Assembly: GCA_937889225.1 (NCBI GenBank)
Contig: CALAST010000077.1
Coordinates: forward strand, 1 to 64,000
Length of the DNA stretch: 64,000 bases
Direction: 5' to 3'
Source: an uncultured Lachnobacterium sp.
Lineage (GTDB): Bacteria; Bacillota; Clostridia; Lachnospirales; Lachnospiraceae
In this document: positions 25,208-32,777 of the stretch, one piece after another
How the letters are laid out: each line of letters opens with the position of its first letter
Numbering within the stretch: the first letter of the stretch is position 1
Translations under genes and position numbers: made by a program
Notes under the pieces: generated by a model
What the model was told of the DNA's origin: nothing
The model's database searches: none
Seen by the model: only the letters and a program-made list of their open reading frames with translations

Positions 25208-25951
25208 TTATTCTGCAACTGCTTCTTCAACTTCTTCTGTTACAACTTCTTCTGCAACAACAGCTTCTTCGCCCTGTTTTGCTTCGATAACAGCGTCTGC
25301 CATCTTAGCAACGATTAATTTTACTGCTCTGATAGCATCATCGTTACCCGGGATAACATAATCTAATTCTTCTGGGTCACAGTTTGTATCTGCGATACCG
25401 ATAAGAGTGATTCCAAGTGCATGAGCTTCCTGAATACAAATTCTTTCTTTCTTAGGGTCTACTACGAAAATAGCATCCGGAATTCTTGTCATTTCTTTAA
25501 TTCCGCCAAGGTTCTTTTCAAGTTTTTCCCATTCTTTCTTAATAGCAATAACTTCTTTCTTTGGAAGAACATCGAAAGTTCCATCTTCTGCCATTACTTC
25601 GATTTCTTTTAATCTTGCGATACGGCTCTGGATTGTTTTGAAGTTGGTAAGCATACCACCTAACCATCTTTCATTTACATAGTACATTCCACAACGTTCT
25701 GCTTCTGTTTTTACTGCATCCTGTGCCTGTTTCTTTGTACCTACAAAAAGGATTGTGCCTCCCTGTGCTGCAATATCAGATACTGCATCGTATGCTTCAT
25801 CTACTTTACCTACAGATTTCTGTAAGTCGATGATGTAGATACCATTACGTTCTGTGTAAATGTATGGAGCCATTTTTGGGTTCCATCTTCTTGTCTGATG
25901 TCCGAAATGAACACCTGCTTCGAGTAACTGTTTCATTGAAATTACGCTCAT
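25208..25951 (-). CDS. rpsB: 30S ribosomal protein S2
   Basis: Small-subunit protein of 247 aa. Clear family stretches: MKQLLEAGVHFGHQTRRWNP, RNGIYIIDLQKSV, FVGTKKQAQDAV, VNERWLGGMLTN and IPDAIFVVDPKKE. The C-terminus is an acidic Glu/Val/Ala tail after residue 225. Start ATG 25951 has GGAGG 8 nt upstream; the ATG at 25966 overlaps this site. It follows the flagellar cluster and precedes tsf, as in Bacillus. Confidence 0.97.
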   Translation of the reverse strand: MSVISMKQLLEAGVHFGHQTRRWNPKMAPYIYTERNGIYIIDLQKSVGKVDEAYDAVSDIAAQGGTILFVGTKKQAQDAVKTEAERCGMYYVNERWLGGMLTNFKTIQSRIARLKEIEVMAEDGTFDVLPKKEVIAIKKEWEKLEKNLGGIKEMTRIPDAIFVVDPKKERICIQEAHALGITLIGIADTNCDPEELDYVIPGNDDAIRAVKLIVAKMADAVIEAKQGEEAVVAEEVVTEEVEEAVAE

Positions 25952-26095
25952 TTTTTCTTCCTCCATTTGGTTTTATACTTCCGTATGCTTCTTTCGCCAA
26001 AGTAACCTTTTCATTTTATAAAAAAGGCACCGGCTTTGACATCCACATACGTGATTTTTACCCAAACTGCTTTGCAGTTTCGGTTAAATTAAGCC
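25952..26095 (-). promoter_or_regulatory. rpsB mRNA leader
   Basis: About 140 nt between the proposed start of transcription and the rpsB ATG. It contains the hairpin AAACTGC (26064-26070) with GCAGTTT (26074-26080) and a GC-rich segment with GCCGGTGCC followed by six T residues near 26020-26040. Ribosomal protein leaders are often autoregulated; whether S2 binds here cannot be told from the sequence. Confidence 0.35.
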
Positions 26096-26130
26096 TTTGG
26101 TAGTATAACACACCAAAGGCTTAATTGCAA
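26087..26130 (-). promoter_or_regulatory. rpsB promoter embedded in a perfect inverted repeat
   Basis: AATTAAGCCTTTGGT (26087-26101) and ACCAAAGGCTTAATT (26112-26126) form a perfect 15-bp inverted repeat with a 10-nt loop, 13 nt after the last gene of the flagellar cluster. Overlapping it on the minus strand are TTGCAA (26125-26130), a 17-nt spacer and TATACT (26102-26107) preceded by TGT (extended -10). It may serve both as the end signal of the flagellar unit and as the rpsB promoter, or as an operator. Confidence 0.5.
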
Positions 26131-26138
26131 GCACAATA

Positions 26139-26807
26139 TTAATTATTTTTTGTCATAAGTATACGGGCAATTTCCTTATATGTAGAACCTGCCGGTATGA
26201 CTTTTTCTCCTGTACGGATACTTTTGGTATAGGCATTCTTACTCATAAACTGATTAAATTCTTCTACACTTTGAATATAACCGCATTGATACAGTACTTC
26301 TGATACATCTTCACTTGTTGCTCCATTTTTGACAGTCATAAGAATTTCTCGTGTTGGATTATCCGGTGATTTATTGACAACTACTTTTCCACCGTATGAA
26401 GATTTATAGGTATCCTGCGTAAGTACGATTTCTATACCTTGGTCTTGTTGTGTTTCAGATGATACCTGATTTTCGGAAGAAGCGTCATTTTCTGTTTCTT
26501 GCTGTGTTTGAGATGATATCTGCGTTTCGGAAGATACCTCACTTCCCATTTCCGGCTCTGTTTCGGAGTGCATTTGACTTTCCTTCTGTGAATCTTCTAT
26601 CTGCGAGCTGTCTGTTTGCGTTTCCTGTACTTGCGTATCCTTTTTCTCAGTTTCTGCTTCCGGCATAATCATCCCTAATTTCAATGCTTCTTCTATAATT
26701 TTTTCTTCAGATAAATAATTGTTATGTACCTTAATAGAAACGGTCATGATAATTGTTGCAAAAATAATTCCAAGCCCTATTCCTCTTAAATAGTATTTCA
26801 GCTTCAT
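26139..26807 (-). CDS. membrane-anchored protein with MltG/YceG-like C-terminal segment
   Basis: Protein of 222 aa: one N-terminal membrane helix (about 6-26, YLRGIGLGIIFATIIMTVSI), a short segment with EEKIIEEALKLGM, a Ser/Gln/Glu/Thr-rich linker (about 50-120) holding an imperfect 18-residue repeat (SSETQISSQTQQ / SSENQVSSETQQ, DNA spacing 54 bp), and a small folded C-terminus with VKNGATSEDVSEVLYQCG and TGEKVIPAGSTYKEIARIL. The end resembles the substrate-side subdomain of endolytic transglycosylase MltG, but the catalytic YceG core is absent, so lytic activity is unlikely. It overlaps its upstream neighbour by 1 nt and is the last gene before rpsB. Function unknown. Confidence 0.65.
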   Translation of the reverse strand: MKLKYYLRGIGLGIIFATIIMTVSIKVHNNYLSEEKIIEEALKLGMIMPEAETEKKDTQVQETQTDSSQIEDSQKESQMHSETEPEMGSEVSSETQISSQTQQETENDASSENQVSSETQQDQGIEIVLTQDTYKSSYGGKVVVNKSPDNPTREILMTVKNGATSEDVSEVLYQCGYIQSVEEFNQFMSKNAYTKSIRTGEKVIPAGSTYKEIARILMTKNN

Positions 26808-27502
26808 TACACTTGCTCCTCTTTATATAACCCTAATACAAGACGCACTTCACCCAAGCCACATTCCAAATCCTTTGCAATCTCCACATCGCTTTTTCCC
26901 ATCTTGTGAAGTGCCAATATTCTTTCATTTTTACTATAGCTTTCCATATTTTCATTATCCTCATTTGAGATATCATACAATGCATCTTTTTCTTCATTAA
27001 ATATATTTGCATCTTTTGCAAGCACTTCACTCGCATAAATTTCCCGCTCAGATGTTGGAGCTAATTCCTCTGCAAACATATTTGTATTTACGGCCGGATT
27101 TAATTTTTGTAATGTTATCTGTTTTAATGAATTTGCAAATTGTGTCAATTCTACATGCTTATCATTGAGCATACTATAAAGAAACATAATTTCATTATGC
27201 GTTTTATTCATCGTTTCTAAGATAGTGTCTGAATATTCACTAACTGCCATAATTTTCTTATTTGTTTCCTTTTCTAATCCTCTTTGTGCCACCCCCAAAG
27301 ACTCATCAATAATTTCACTAACAGCTTCGCCTGCACGCATTTTTGCTGAACCTACTTGTCTTTCTATTGTCATTTTCAGCTCTGCCTCACTCATTTTGGC
27401 TAATGCATCAATATCTTTTTGCGAAAATTTTTCCTGTACAAAACAGCTTGCTATAAAAAATACAATCCCTATTATAATAAGTACAATTTCAACTGTTTCC
27501 AT
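26807..27502 (-). CDS. DUF6115 membrane protein at the swrB position
   Basis: Protein of 231 aa with a single N-terminal membrane helix (about 4-22, VEIVLIIIGIVFFIASCFV), a long helical cytoplasmic region (about 25-130) and a C-terminal helix-turn-helix-like end (SKNERILALHKMGKSDVEIA, then KDLECGLGEVRLVLGLYK). That C-terminus is the hallmark of DUF6115. In Bacillus the gene after sigD is swrB, which also has one membrane helix and promotes flagellar assembly; position and layout agree, but I cannot show homology by eye. SD AAGGA lies 10 nt before ATG 27502. Confidence 0.7.
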   Translation of the reverse strand: METVEIVLIIIGIVFFIASCFVQEKFSQKDIDALAKMSEAELKMTIERQVGSAKMRAGEAVSEIIDESLGVAQRGLEKETNKKIMAVSEYSDTILETMNKTHNEIMFLYSMLNDKHVELTQFANSLKQITLQKLNPAVNTNMFAEELAPTSEREIYASEVLAKDANIFNEEKDALYDISNEDNENMESYSKNERILALHKMGKSDVEIAKDLECGLGEVRLVLGLYKEEQV

Positions 27503-27516
27503 TTTACTTTTATCCT

Positions 27517-27843
27517 TTATATTTTAATATCAAAATCTCCACCGGCTTTTTTCCTGGTCACTTTATCTGCCGGCAAAATATCATTTTGTTGTATTCTTAT
27601 TTTTTTCTTTTTAACTACGTATTTATATTTATTTTTACTTTCTTCTCTTGCATCTGCATGCGTATCCGTTTTTGGAGCATCTTCCGTCTCAATGACCTGA
27701 TGTGCCAATCGTTCTTCTTTTTTTACCATTTGGTCTTGAATGTTTTGCTGTTCTATTACAGGTTTTACATCTAATTGCTGCTTTACCTGACTTACATCGC
27801 TAGTTCTTTGAATAATACTTAAGTCAACAGGTCTGATTGACAT
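27517..27843 (-). CDS. small hypothetical protein downstream of fliA
   Basis: 108 aa, hydrophilic and Lys/Gln/Asp-rich, with no membrane helix or signal. The N-terminus MSIRPVDLSIIQRTSDVSQV resembles small conserved proteins that often follow the flagellar sigma gene in Clostridia; the middle is low-complexity and the end basic (KYKYVVKKKKIRI). Start ATG 27843 with GGAGG/GGTGGAG immediately upstream; the earlier ATG 27861 would overlap that site. Function unknown. It is separated from fliA by a strong hairpin. Confidence 0.65.
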   Translation of the reverse strand: MSIRPVDLSIIQRTSDVSQVKQQLDVKPVIEQQNIQDQMVKKEERLAHQVIETEDAPKTDTHADAREESKNKYKYVVKKKKIRIQQNDILPADKVTRKKAGGDFDIKI

Positions 27844-27894
27844 ACTCCACCTCCAGCTCATTCACATTCCAAAACAATAATAACATTAAAATTT

Positions 27895-27938
27895 ATTCTT
27901 ACCTAACCGGACAAAAAAATATCCAATCAGGCAAGAAT
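27895..27938 (-). other. 17-bp intercistronic RNA hairpin after fliA
   Basis: On the minus strand ATTCTTGCCTGATTGGA (27938-27922) pairs with TCCGGTTAGGTAAGAAT (27911-27895) at all 17 positions, four of them G-U pairs, around a 10-nt loop. The plus strand would have four A-C mismatches, so the structure is specific to the transcribed strand. No U-tract follows. It begins 13 nt after the fliA stop. Confidence 0.65.
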
Positions 27939-27951
27939 ATTATGATATACT

Positions 27952-28719
27952 TTAATTTTCTATTAATATATTCATATAAGTTCCTAATTTTTTACGCATT
28001 TTTGTCAATGCTTTTGTATGCAATTGTGAAATTCTTGACTCAGAAACTTCCAAGACCCTACTAATTTCCTTTAAGGTAAGGTCTTCATAATAATATAATT
28101 CAATTACAATACGTTCTTTTTCCGTTAGAAGTTCTAAACTCTCAACTAATTTCTTTTTTAATTCTTCTTCTTCAACAACTTCTTCCGGCTGTGCAAATCG
28201 ATTTTTAGCAATAGGAGAAAATGCCGGTTCTTGTCCCGACTCTTCAAATTCTGTCAAAGATACCATATTTGTAACTTTTAGCTGTGACTGCCAATTCAAA
28301 AGTTCCTCTTCTGAAACACCAAGTTCTACTGCAATTTCTTCATCTGATGCCGTTTTCCCTGTACGCATCTCTATATTTTTCATAGCTTCATCAATTTTTC
28401 GCTGTCTTTGACGAACGGTACGCGGTATCCAATCCATTTTTCGAATCTGGTCCAAAATAGCACCGCGAATACGAAGACTTGCGTAAGTTTCAAACTTTAC
28501 GTTTTTCGTCGAATCAAATTTATCAATGGCATCAATCAAACCAAATATCCCATAACTTACCAAATCATCATATTCCACATTATGACCTAAATACATGCTA
28601 AGTCGACCTGCAACCAGTTTTACCACTTGTGCATAAGCTATAATTAACTGCTCACGAATCTCTTGAGTCGGTTTTTTCTGATATTCTTTCCATAACTTAT
28701 CTGTATCTACTGTCTTCAT
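27952..28719 (-). CDS. fliA: RNA polymerase sigma factor for flagellar genes (FliA/SigD)
   Basis: Sigma-28-type factor, 255 aa, that directs late flagellar, motility and chemotaxis genes. Region 2 is clear: YDDLVSYGIFGLIDAIDKFD, KFETYASLRIRGAILDQIRK and WIPRTVRQRQRKI. Region 3 follows (GKTASDEEIAVELGVSEEEL), and region 4 ends with ELYYYEDLTLKEISRVLEVS and the DNA-reading helix SRISQLHTKALTKMRKKL. Start ATG 28719 with GAGG upstream. It lies at the end of the che genes, as in Bacillus. No anti-sigma FlgM gene is in the window. Confidence 0.96.
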   Translation of the reverse strand: MKTVDTDKLWKEYQKKPTQEIREQLIIAYAQVVKLVAGRLSMYLGHNVEYDDLVSYGIFGLIDAIDKFDSTKNVKFETYASLRIRGAILDQIRKMDWIPRTVRQRQRKIDEAMKNIEMRTGKTASDEEIAVELGVSEEELLNWQSQLKVTNMVSLTEFEESGQEPAFSPIAKNRFAQPEEVVEEEELKKKLVESLELLTEKERIVIELYYYEDLTLKEISRVLEVSESRISQLHTKALTKMRKKLGTYMNILIEN

Positions 28720-28746
28720 TTATATTGCCTCAATCTTTATCCTCAT

Positions 28747-29025
28747 CTAACTTTGATGAAGTTTTTCCGCTTCGATATTTTCTACAATTCCCTCGGTTCC
28801 ATTTTCTGAATCCGTTGTTTCTTCTTCCACTTTTTTTGTTGCCATAACATCCATCGCTTTATCTAACACGGCTCGCAAAATGCTTCCAATTATAAAAAAA
28901 ATAATCAATACTATCAATAATTGCGTCATAAACTGTGTTAGTTCAATACCATTGCGTATTCCAATCAGACAATATAGCGCTCCTGCACTAAGCATTATCA
29001 ATGCAGGTACATTATTAGTCTTCAT
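28747..29025 (-). CDS. small membrane protein between cheD and fliA
   Basis: About 92 aa with two adjacent hydrophobic helices (VPALIMLSAGALYCLIGI and MTQLLIVLIIFFIIGSIL), then an acidic Glu/Thr-rich cytoplasmic tail. No family recognised; small two-helix proteins are frequent just before sigD in clostridial flagellar operons. Start chosen at ATG 29025, 9 nt after AGAGGA; ATG 29031, two codons earlier, is possible but only 3 nt from that site. The longer frame up to 29094 overlaps cheD and is not favoured. Function unknown. Confidence 0.65.
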   Translation of the reverse strand: MKTNNVPALIMLSAGALYCLIGIRNGIELTQFMTQLLIVLIIFFIIGSILRAVLDKAMDVMATKKVEEETTDSENGTEGIVENIEAEKLHQS

Positions 29026-29038
29026 TTTCATTCTTCCT

Positions 29039-29524
29039 CTAAATAATTTTATTTGTCTTTCCAACTGCTTTAATGAGAAAGTCTCCTGTATCACATTTTA
29101 ATTCTACAGTTCTTCCATAATTCAGACCTGTATCCTGTGCCACCAAGGGAATTCTCAATTCTTTTAAGACAAGGATTGCCTGCTCTGCATTACGTTTTCC
29201 AACATTCCCAATATCAGAAAGTCCACTTACTTCAAACATCTTTGCCCCGCCTGCAATTTTAGCCACCATACGACGCGGAGATGCTCCTTTTGCAACCATC
29301 TGTCTATATAACTCTTTAATTCCTGTGTCTCCAAATTTAGCAATATTACTATTGTTTTTTAATTTTGTACTATCCGGCAACATATAATGAACCATTCCAC
29401 CTATTTTTGTCTGTGGATCATATAATGTTAATCCAATACAAGACCCTAAACCTAATGTAATAAGCGAGTCCGGAGCTTTTGCAACTTTTAAATCAGCCAT
29501 TCCGACTTTCACAACAGTCCCCAT
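29039..29524 (-). CDS. cheD: chemoreceptor glutamine deamidase CheD
   Basis: Cytoplasmic enzyme, 161 aa, deamidates receptor glutamines and binds CheC. The catalytic Cys is in LGLGSCIGLTLYD, the His in GGMVHYMLPDS, and the Thr/Asn region in IAKFGDTGIKEL; also FEVSGLSDIGNVGKRNAE. Start ATG 29524 with GGAGG 4 nt upstream. It is 16 nt downstream of cheC; CheC and CheD act as a pair in the Bacillus-type adaptation system. Confidence 0.96.
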   Translation of the reverse strand: MGTVVKVGMADLKVAKAPDSLITLGLGSCIGLTLYDPQTKIGGMVHYMLPDSTKLKNNSNIAKFGDTGIKELYRQMVAKGASPRRMVAKIAGGAKMFEVSGLSDIGNVGKRNAEQAILVLKELRIPLVAQDTGLNYGRTVELKCDTGDFLIKAVGKTNKII

Positions 29525-29540
29525 AAAACCTCCGCGTTTC

Positions 29541-30161
29541 TTAGAAATTAATTCCTAAAGCTGATAATATCTTCTCATAAGATTCTTCATCCGGCATTAA
29601 AATAAAATAACCTTTTAATTTAACGTCATCACTAATCTCAGTTTCAATTAACAACGCATTATCACCATATTGCCCAAACTGAATCGCCGGTACACTTAAA
29701 ATTGCTGCCGCCATATCTACTGAAATATGTGGAACAGAAGGTGAAATCGTCAAATTCGTTAGCGATGATAATGCCGACAAATAAGATGCTGCAATAATAT
29801 TACCAATTTCCTTTAATGCTGACAAATCCATTTCATCAAAAGGTTCATTATATTCTACATCTCGCATCATCAACTTATTTACAATCAAATGTGCTGCATC
29901 CATCTCTAATAAAAACATCATGCTTCCGCTGATATCATGAGTTACTTCTAAAAAAATACCAACTATAGTATTTTCTTCGTCACAAATTGCACCACCAAGT
30001 TTGGACGCTTCCATCAACTCAACCTTTGGCACATCCATATCCAGTCTTGCACCAATCATGCTCGCTATGGCTGTTGTCGCATTCCCGGCACCAATATTAC
30101 CAATTTCTTTCAAGACATCCATATACATGTCATTGATTCGATCTAGTGAAAATCCGCTCAT
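29541..30161 (-). CDS. cheC: CheY-P phosphatase CheC
   Basis: 206 aa, the normal CheC size. Both phosphatase motifs (ExxN) are present: LKEIGNIGAGNATTAIASM near residue 20 and LKEIGNIIAASYLSALSSL near 120. CheC dephosphorylates CheY-P and inhibits CheD. Start chosen at ATG 30161 because GGAGG lies just upstream; the in-frame GTG at 30203 falls inside a hairpin. It follows cheW behind that hairpin. Its expected substrate CheY is not encoded in this window. Confidence 0.95.
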   Translation of the reverse strand: MSGFSLDRINDMYMDVLKEIGNIGAGNATTAIASMIGARLDMDVPKVELMEASKLGGAICDEENTIVGIFLEVTHDISGSMMFLLEMDAAHLIVNKLMMRDVEYNEPFDEMDLSALKEIGNIIAASYLSALSSLTNLTISPSVPHISVDMAAAILSVPAIQFGQYGDNALLIETEISDDVKLKGYFILMPDEESYEKILSALGINF

Positions 30162-30176
30162 ATCTCCTCCAAAATC

Positions 30177-30210
30177 ATGTATAGTGAGGCAAGGCCGCCT
30201 CACTATACAT
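30177..30210 (-). other. perfect 14-bp hairpin between cheW and cheC
   Basis: ATGTATAGTGAGGC (30177-30190) and GCCTCACTATACAT (30197-30210) form a perfect stem with a 6-nt loop, starting 7 nt after the cheW stop and ending about 6 nt before the cheC ribosome site. No U-tract follows. Candidate mRNA-processing or stabilising element, or a control of cheC translation. Confidence 0.7.
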
Positions 30211-30217
30211 AAATAAA

Positions 30218-30679
30218 TTAAACTGCCTCTTTTTCATCGATAATTGCATTAATTTCAAATAATGAAATCAACTGTTCACCATTTTTACCGATTCCATTGA
30301 TAAAACTGTCCTTTCCGGCTCTTGCTGATGTCTTATCAATTTCGGCTATATTCAATGTAATAACTTCACGCACTTCATCTACAATTACTCCAATTGAACC
30401 TCTTTCTACGATTTTTAAAATAATGATTCTGGAAGCATTTGTTATCACATCATCATCCAATCCCATCTTTCTGCGAATACTCATAACCGGAACAATTTCT
30501 CCACGCAGATTGATGACACCTTTGATATATGTCTGTGCTTTTGGCACACGGGTAATTTTCTGCATACGAACGATATTATCAATATACCCAATATCAATTC
30601 CATATTTTTCATTTCCAATCTGGACAACAATATACTGTTTTGTTTCCATATCGCCGTTTTCGATTCTATAATCTGCCAT
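30218..30679 (-). CDS. cheW: chemotaxis coupling protein CheW
   Basis: 153 aa adaptor linking receptors to CheA in the membrane arrays. CheW fold stretches: KQYIVVQIGNEKYGIDIGYI, RVPKAQTYIKGVINLRGEIV, PVMSIRRKMGL, and IGVIVDEVREVITLNIAEID. Start ATG 30679 with GGGGGTG upstream; ATG 30649 is an alternative. It lies 15 nt after cheA. Confidence 0.95.
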   Translation of the reverse strand: MADYRIENGDMETKQYIVVQIGNEKYGIDIGYIDNIVRMQKITRVPKAQTYIKGVINLRGEIVPVMSIRRKMGLDDDVITNASRIIILKIVERGSIGVIVDEVREVITLNIAEIDKTSARAGKDSFINGIGKNGEQLISLFEINAIIDEKEAV

Positions 30680-30694
30680 TTCTAAACACCCCCA

Positions 30695-32776
30695 TTACAG
30701 TAATGTATTTGCATCTAAAATCAATGCAACTTCACCGTCTCCTAAGATTGTTGCACCGCTGATGAGCTTGTTACCGCTAATATATTTGCCCAATGACTTA
30801 ATAACGATTTCTGTCTGTCCCATCAAACCGTCAACAACAAGACCTGCTTGCGAATCGCCTCGTTTTACAATAACAACAGTAAGGTTTTCCGGTTCTTCTT
30901 TTGGCTCAATATCAAGAACTCTGTCAAGACGAATAAGTGGAATGACACTACCACGAAGGTGAATCACTTCTTTTGCTTCTACATATTTAATATCTTTTAC
31001 CGGAATATCTTCAATATTTGTAATAGAACCAAGTGCAATTGCATATTTTTCATCTCGAATCGTAACGAGAAGTGCTTGGATAATTGCAAGCGTCAGAGGA
31101 AGTCTTACTGTAAATGTAGAACCTTCTCCTAATTTTGTCTTAACTTCTACATCTCCGCCTAATGCTTCGATATTTGATTTTACAACGTCAAGACCTACAC
31201 CACGACCGGAAATATCGGTAATCTTCTTTGCCATAGAGAAGCTTGGCATAAAGAGAAGGTTTACAATTTCTTTCTCGCTCATGTTATCAGCCTGTTCTGC
31301 TGTAATAACACCACGTTCAATCGCTTTGTTTCTAACAGCATTGACATCAATACCATTACCATCATCACCTACCTGAATGATAACGTTGTTACCTTCCTGA
31401 TAAGCATTTAAGAAAATCGTTCCTATTTCCGGTTTGCCTCTTTCTGCACGAAGTTCCGCACTTTCCAAACCATGGTCTGCTGAATTACGAAGCAAATGCT
31501 GTAATGGGTCACCAATTTGGTCTACTACTGTACGGTCAAGTTCTGTATCTTCACCTGTCATGTAGAGTTCCATTTTTTTATTTAAAGAACGTGATAAGTC
31601 ACGAATCATTCGTGGGAATTTATTTACAACGCTTTCAATTGGAACCATTCGCACTTTCATAACGGATTCATGAAGGTTTGTTGTGATTCTCTCTAAAGAT
31701 TCTACCTGTTCACGGAATCCCTGATTTGCAAAATTGCCTCCATCTGTAGCACTAATTGACACAAGACTGTTCTTTGCAATCAAAAGTTCGGATACTTGAT
31801 TCATAAGAGCATCTAACTTTTCAATATCTACACGAATCGTACGGTTTGTAGCAGGTTTTGCCGGAGCTTGTTTTTTAGCTGCCGCCTGTTGTGAGGCTGC
31901 CGGTTCCGGTGTTTTTACAGCTGGTGCCGCTGCCACTTGTGGGGCTGCCGGTTCTTCTTTCTTTTCTTCCTCTTTCTTTTCTTCTTTGTTTAAGTTTACT
32001 TCACCGCCAACTGCATCTGCGATTTCAGAAACATTTTTAGCTGCATGAATAATTTTATCAATACTTTCATCTGAAACAATCCAGAAACTGAAATCCAATT
32101 CAAATTTTTCATCTTCAATATCAAGTACGCTTGGACGATTTACTATAATATGTCCAAATTCTTCTACTGCTCGGAACACAAGGAATGCTCTTGCTGCTTT
32201 TAAAAGACAATCTTTTTCAATATGTACGGTAATTCCATAAATTTTCTTACCTGCTGAAAGGGCAGTTTCTACTTCTGTCTTTTCGTCTTCTGTCAGCTCA
32301 AAGCCTTGATACTTTGCTTCTGCATCGGAAGCTACCAAAGCTGCAGTTTCCTCTTTTACTGGTTTTACAGGTTCTTCTACTACTTTCCCCTGTGCTTTTG
32401 CAATAAAATCATTTAATTCTTTGATAATGATTTCATTATCTTCTGTTCCTTCATCGGAAGTAGCTTTTATATTTTCCAAATATTTATCTAATGCATCCAG
32501 ACATTCAAAAAGAAGGTCTATCATTGCACTATCTACTTTAATCTTGTCACTTCGAACTTCCTGAAATACATTTTCCATATCATGGGTAAGTGTCTGCATT
32601 CTCTTAAAGCCCATAGTGCCTGCCATACCTTTTAAAGAATGGGCAGCACGGAACACTTCATTAATTGTGTCCTTATTTTCCGGTTCATTTTCCAGAGTCA
32701 TAATACAGTCACTTAAGTTCTGTAAATGTTCACTACTTTCATCAATAAAAATCTCAAGATACTGGCTTACATCCAT
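30695..32776 (-). CDS. cheA: chemotaxis histidine kinase CheA
   Basis: 693 aa kinase that phosphorylates CheY and CheB in response to receptors. Order: Hpt domain with phospho-His 46 in FRAAHSLKGMAGTMGF; a CheY-binding P2 domain at about 155-255; a Glu/Ala/Pro-rich linker (about 265-310); the P3 dimerisation helices (DALMNQVSELLIAKNSL); the P4 ATPase with LRNSADHGLE, VGDDGNGIDV and DISGRGVGLDVV; and the C-terminal CheW-like P5 domain (LRGSVIPLIRLD). Start ATG 32776, 1 nt after the cheB stop, with GGGGG upstream. Presence of P2 implies a CheY partner outside this window. Confidence 0.97.
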   Translation of the reverse strand: MDVSQYLEIFIDESSEHLQNLSDCIMTLENEPENKDTINEVFRAAHSLKGMAGTMGFKRMQTLTHDMENVFQEVRSDKIKVDSAMIDLLFECLDALDKYLENIKATSDEGTEDNEIIIKELNDFIAKAQGKVVEEPVKPVKEETAALVASDAEAKYQGFELTEDEKTEVETALSAGKKIYGITVHIEKDCLLKAARAFLVFRAVEEFGHIIVNRPSVLDIEDEKFELDFSFWIVSDESIDKIIHAAKNVSEIADAVGGEVNLNKEEKKEEEKKEEPAAPQVAAAPAVKTPEPAASQQAAAKKQAPAKPATNRTIRVDIEKLDALMNQVSELLIAKNSLVSISATDGGNFANQGFREQVESLERITTNLHESVMKVRMVPIESVVNKFPRMIRDLSRSLNKKMELYMTGEDTELDRTVVDQIGDPLQHLLRNSADHGLESAELRAERGKPEIGTIFLNAYQEGNNVIIQVGDDGNGIDVNAVRNKAIERGVITAEQADNMSEKEIVNLLFMPSFSMAKKITDISGRGVGLDVVKSNIEALGGDVEVKTKLGEGSTFTVRLPLTLAIIQALLVTIRDEKYAIALGSITNIEDIPVKDIKYVEAKEVIHLRGSVIPLIRLDRVLDIEPKEEPENLTVVIVKRGDSQAGLVVDGLMGQTEIVIKSLGKYISGNKLISGATILGDGEVALILDANTLL

Positions 32777-32777
32777 T

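Noticed and set aside
26807..27502. Naming the DUF6115 protein swrB
   Set aside because: Position and one-helix layout agree with SwrB, but sequence similarity cannot be shown by eye, so only the family name is given.
29541..30203. Longer cheC beginning at GTG 30203
   Set aside because: That codon lies inside the 14-bp hairpin and has no ribosome site; ATG 30161 has GGAGG just upstream and gives a normal CheC N-terminus.
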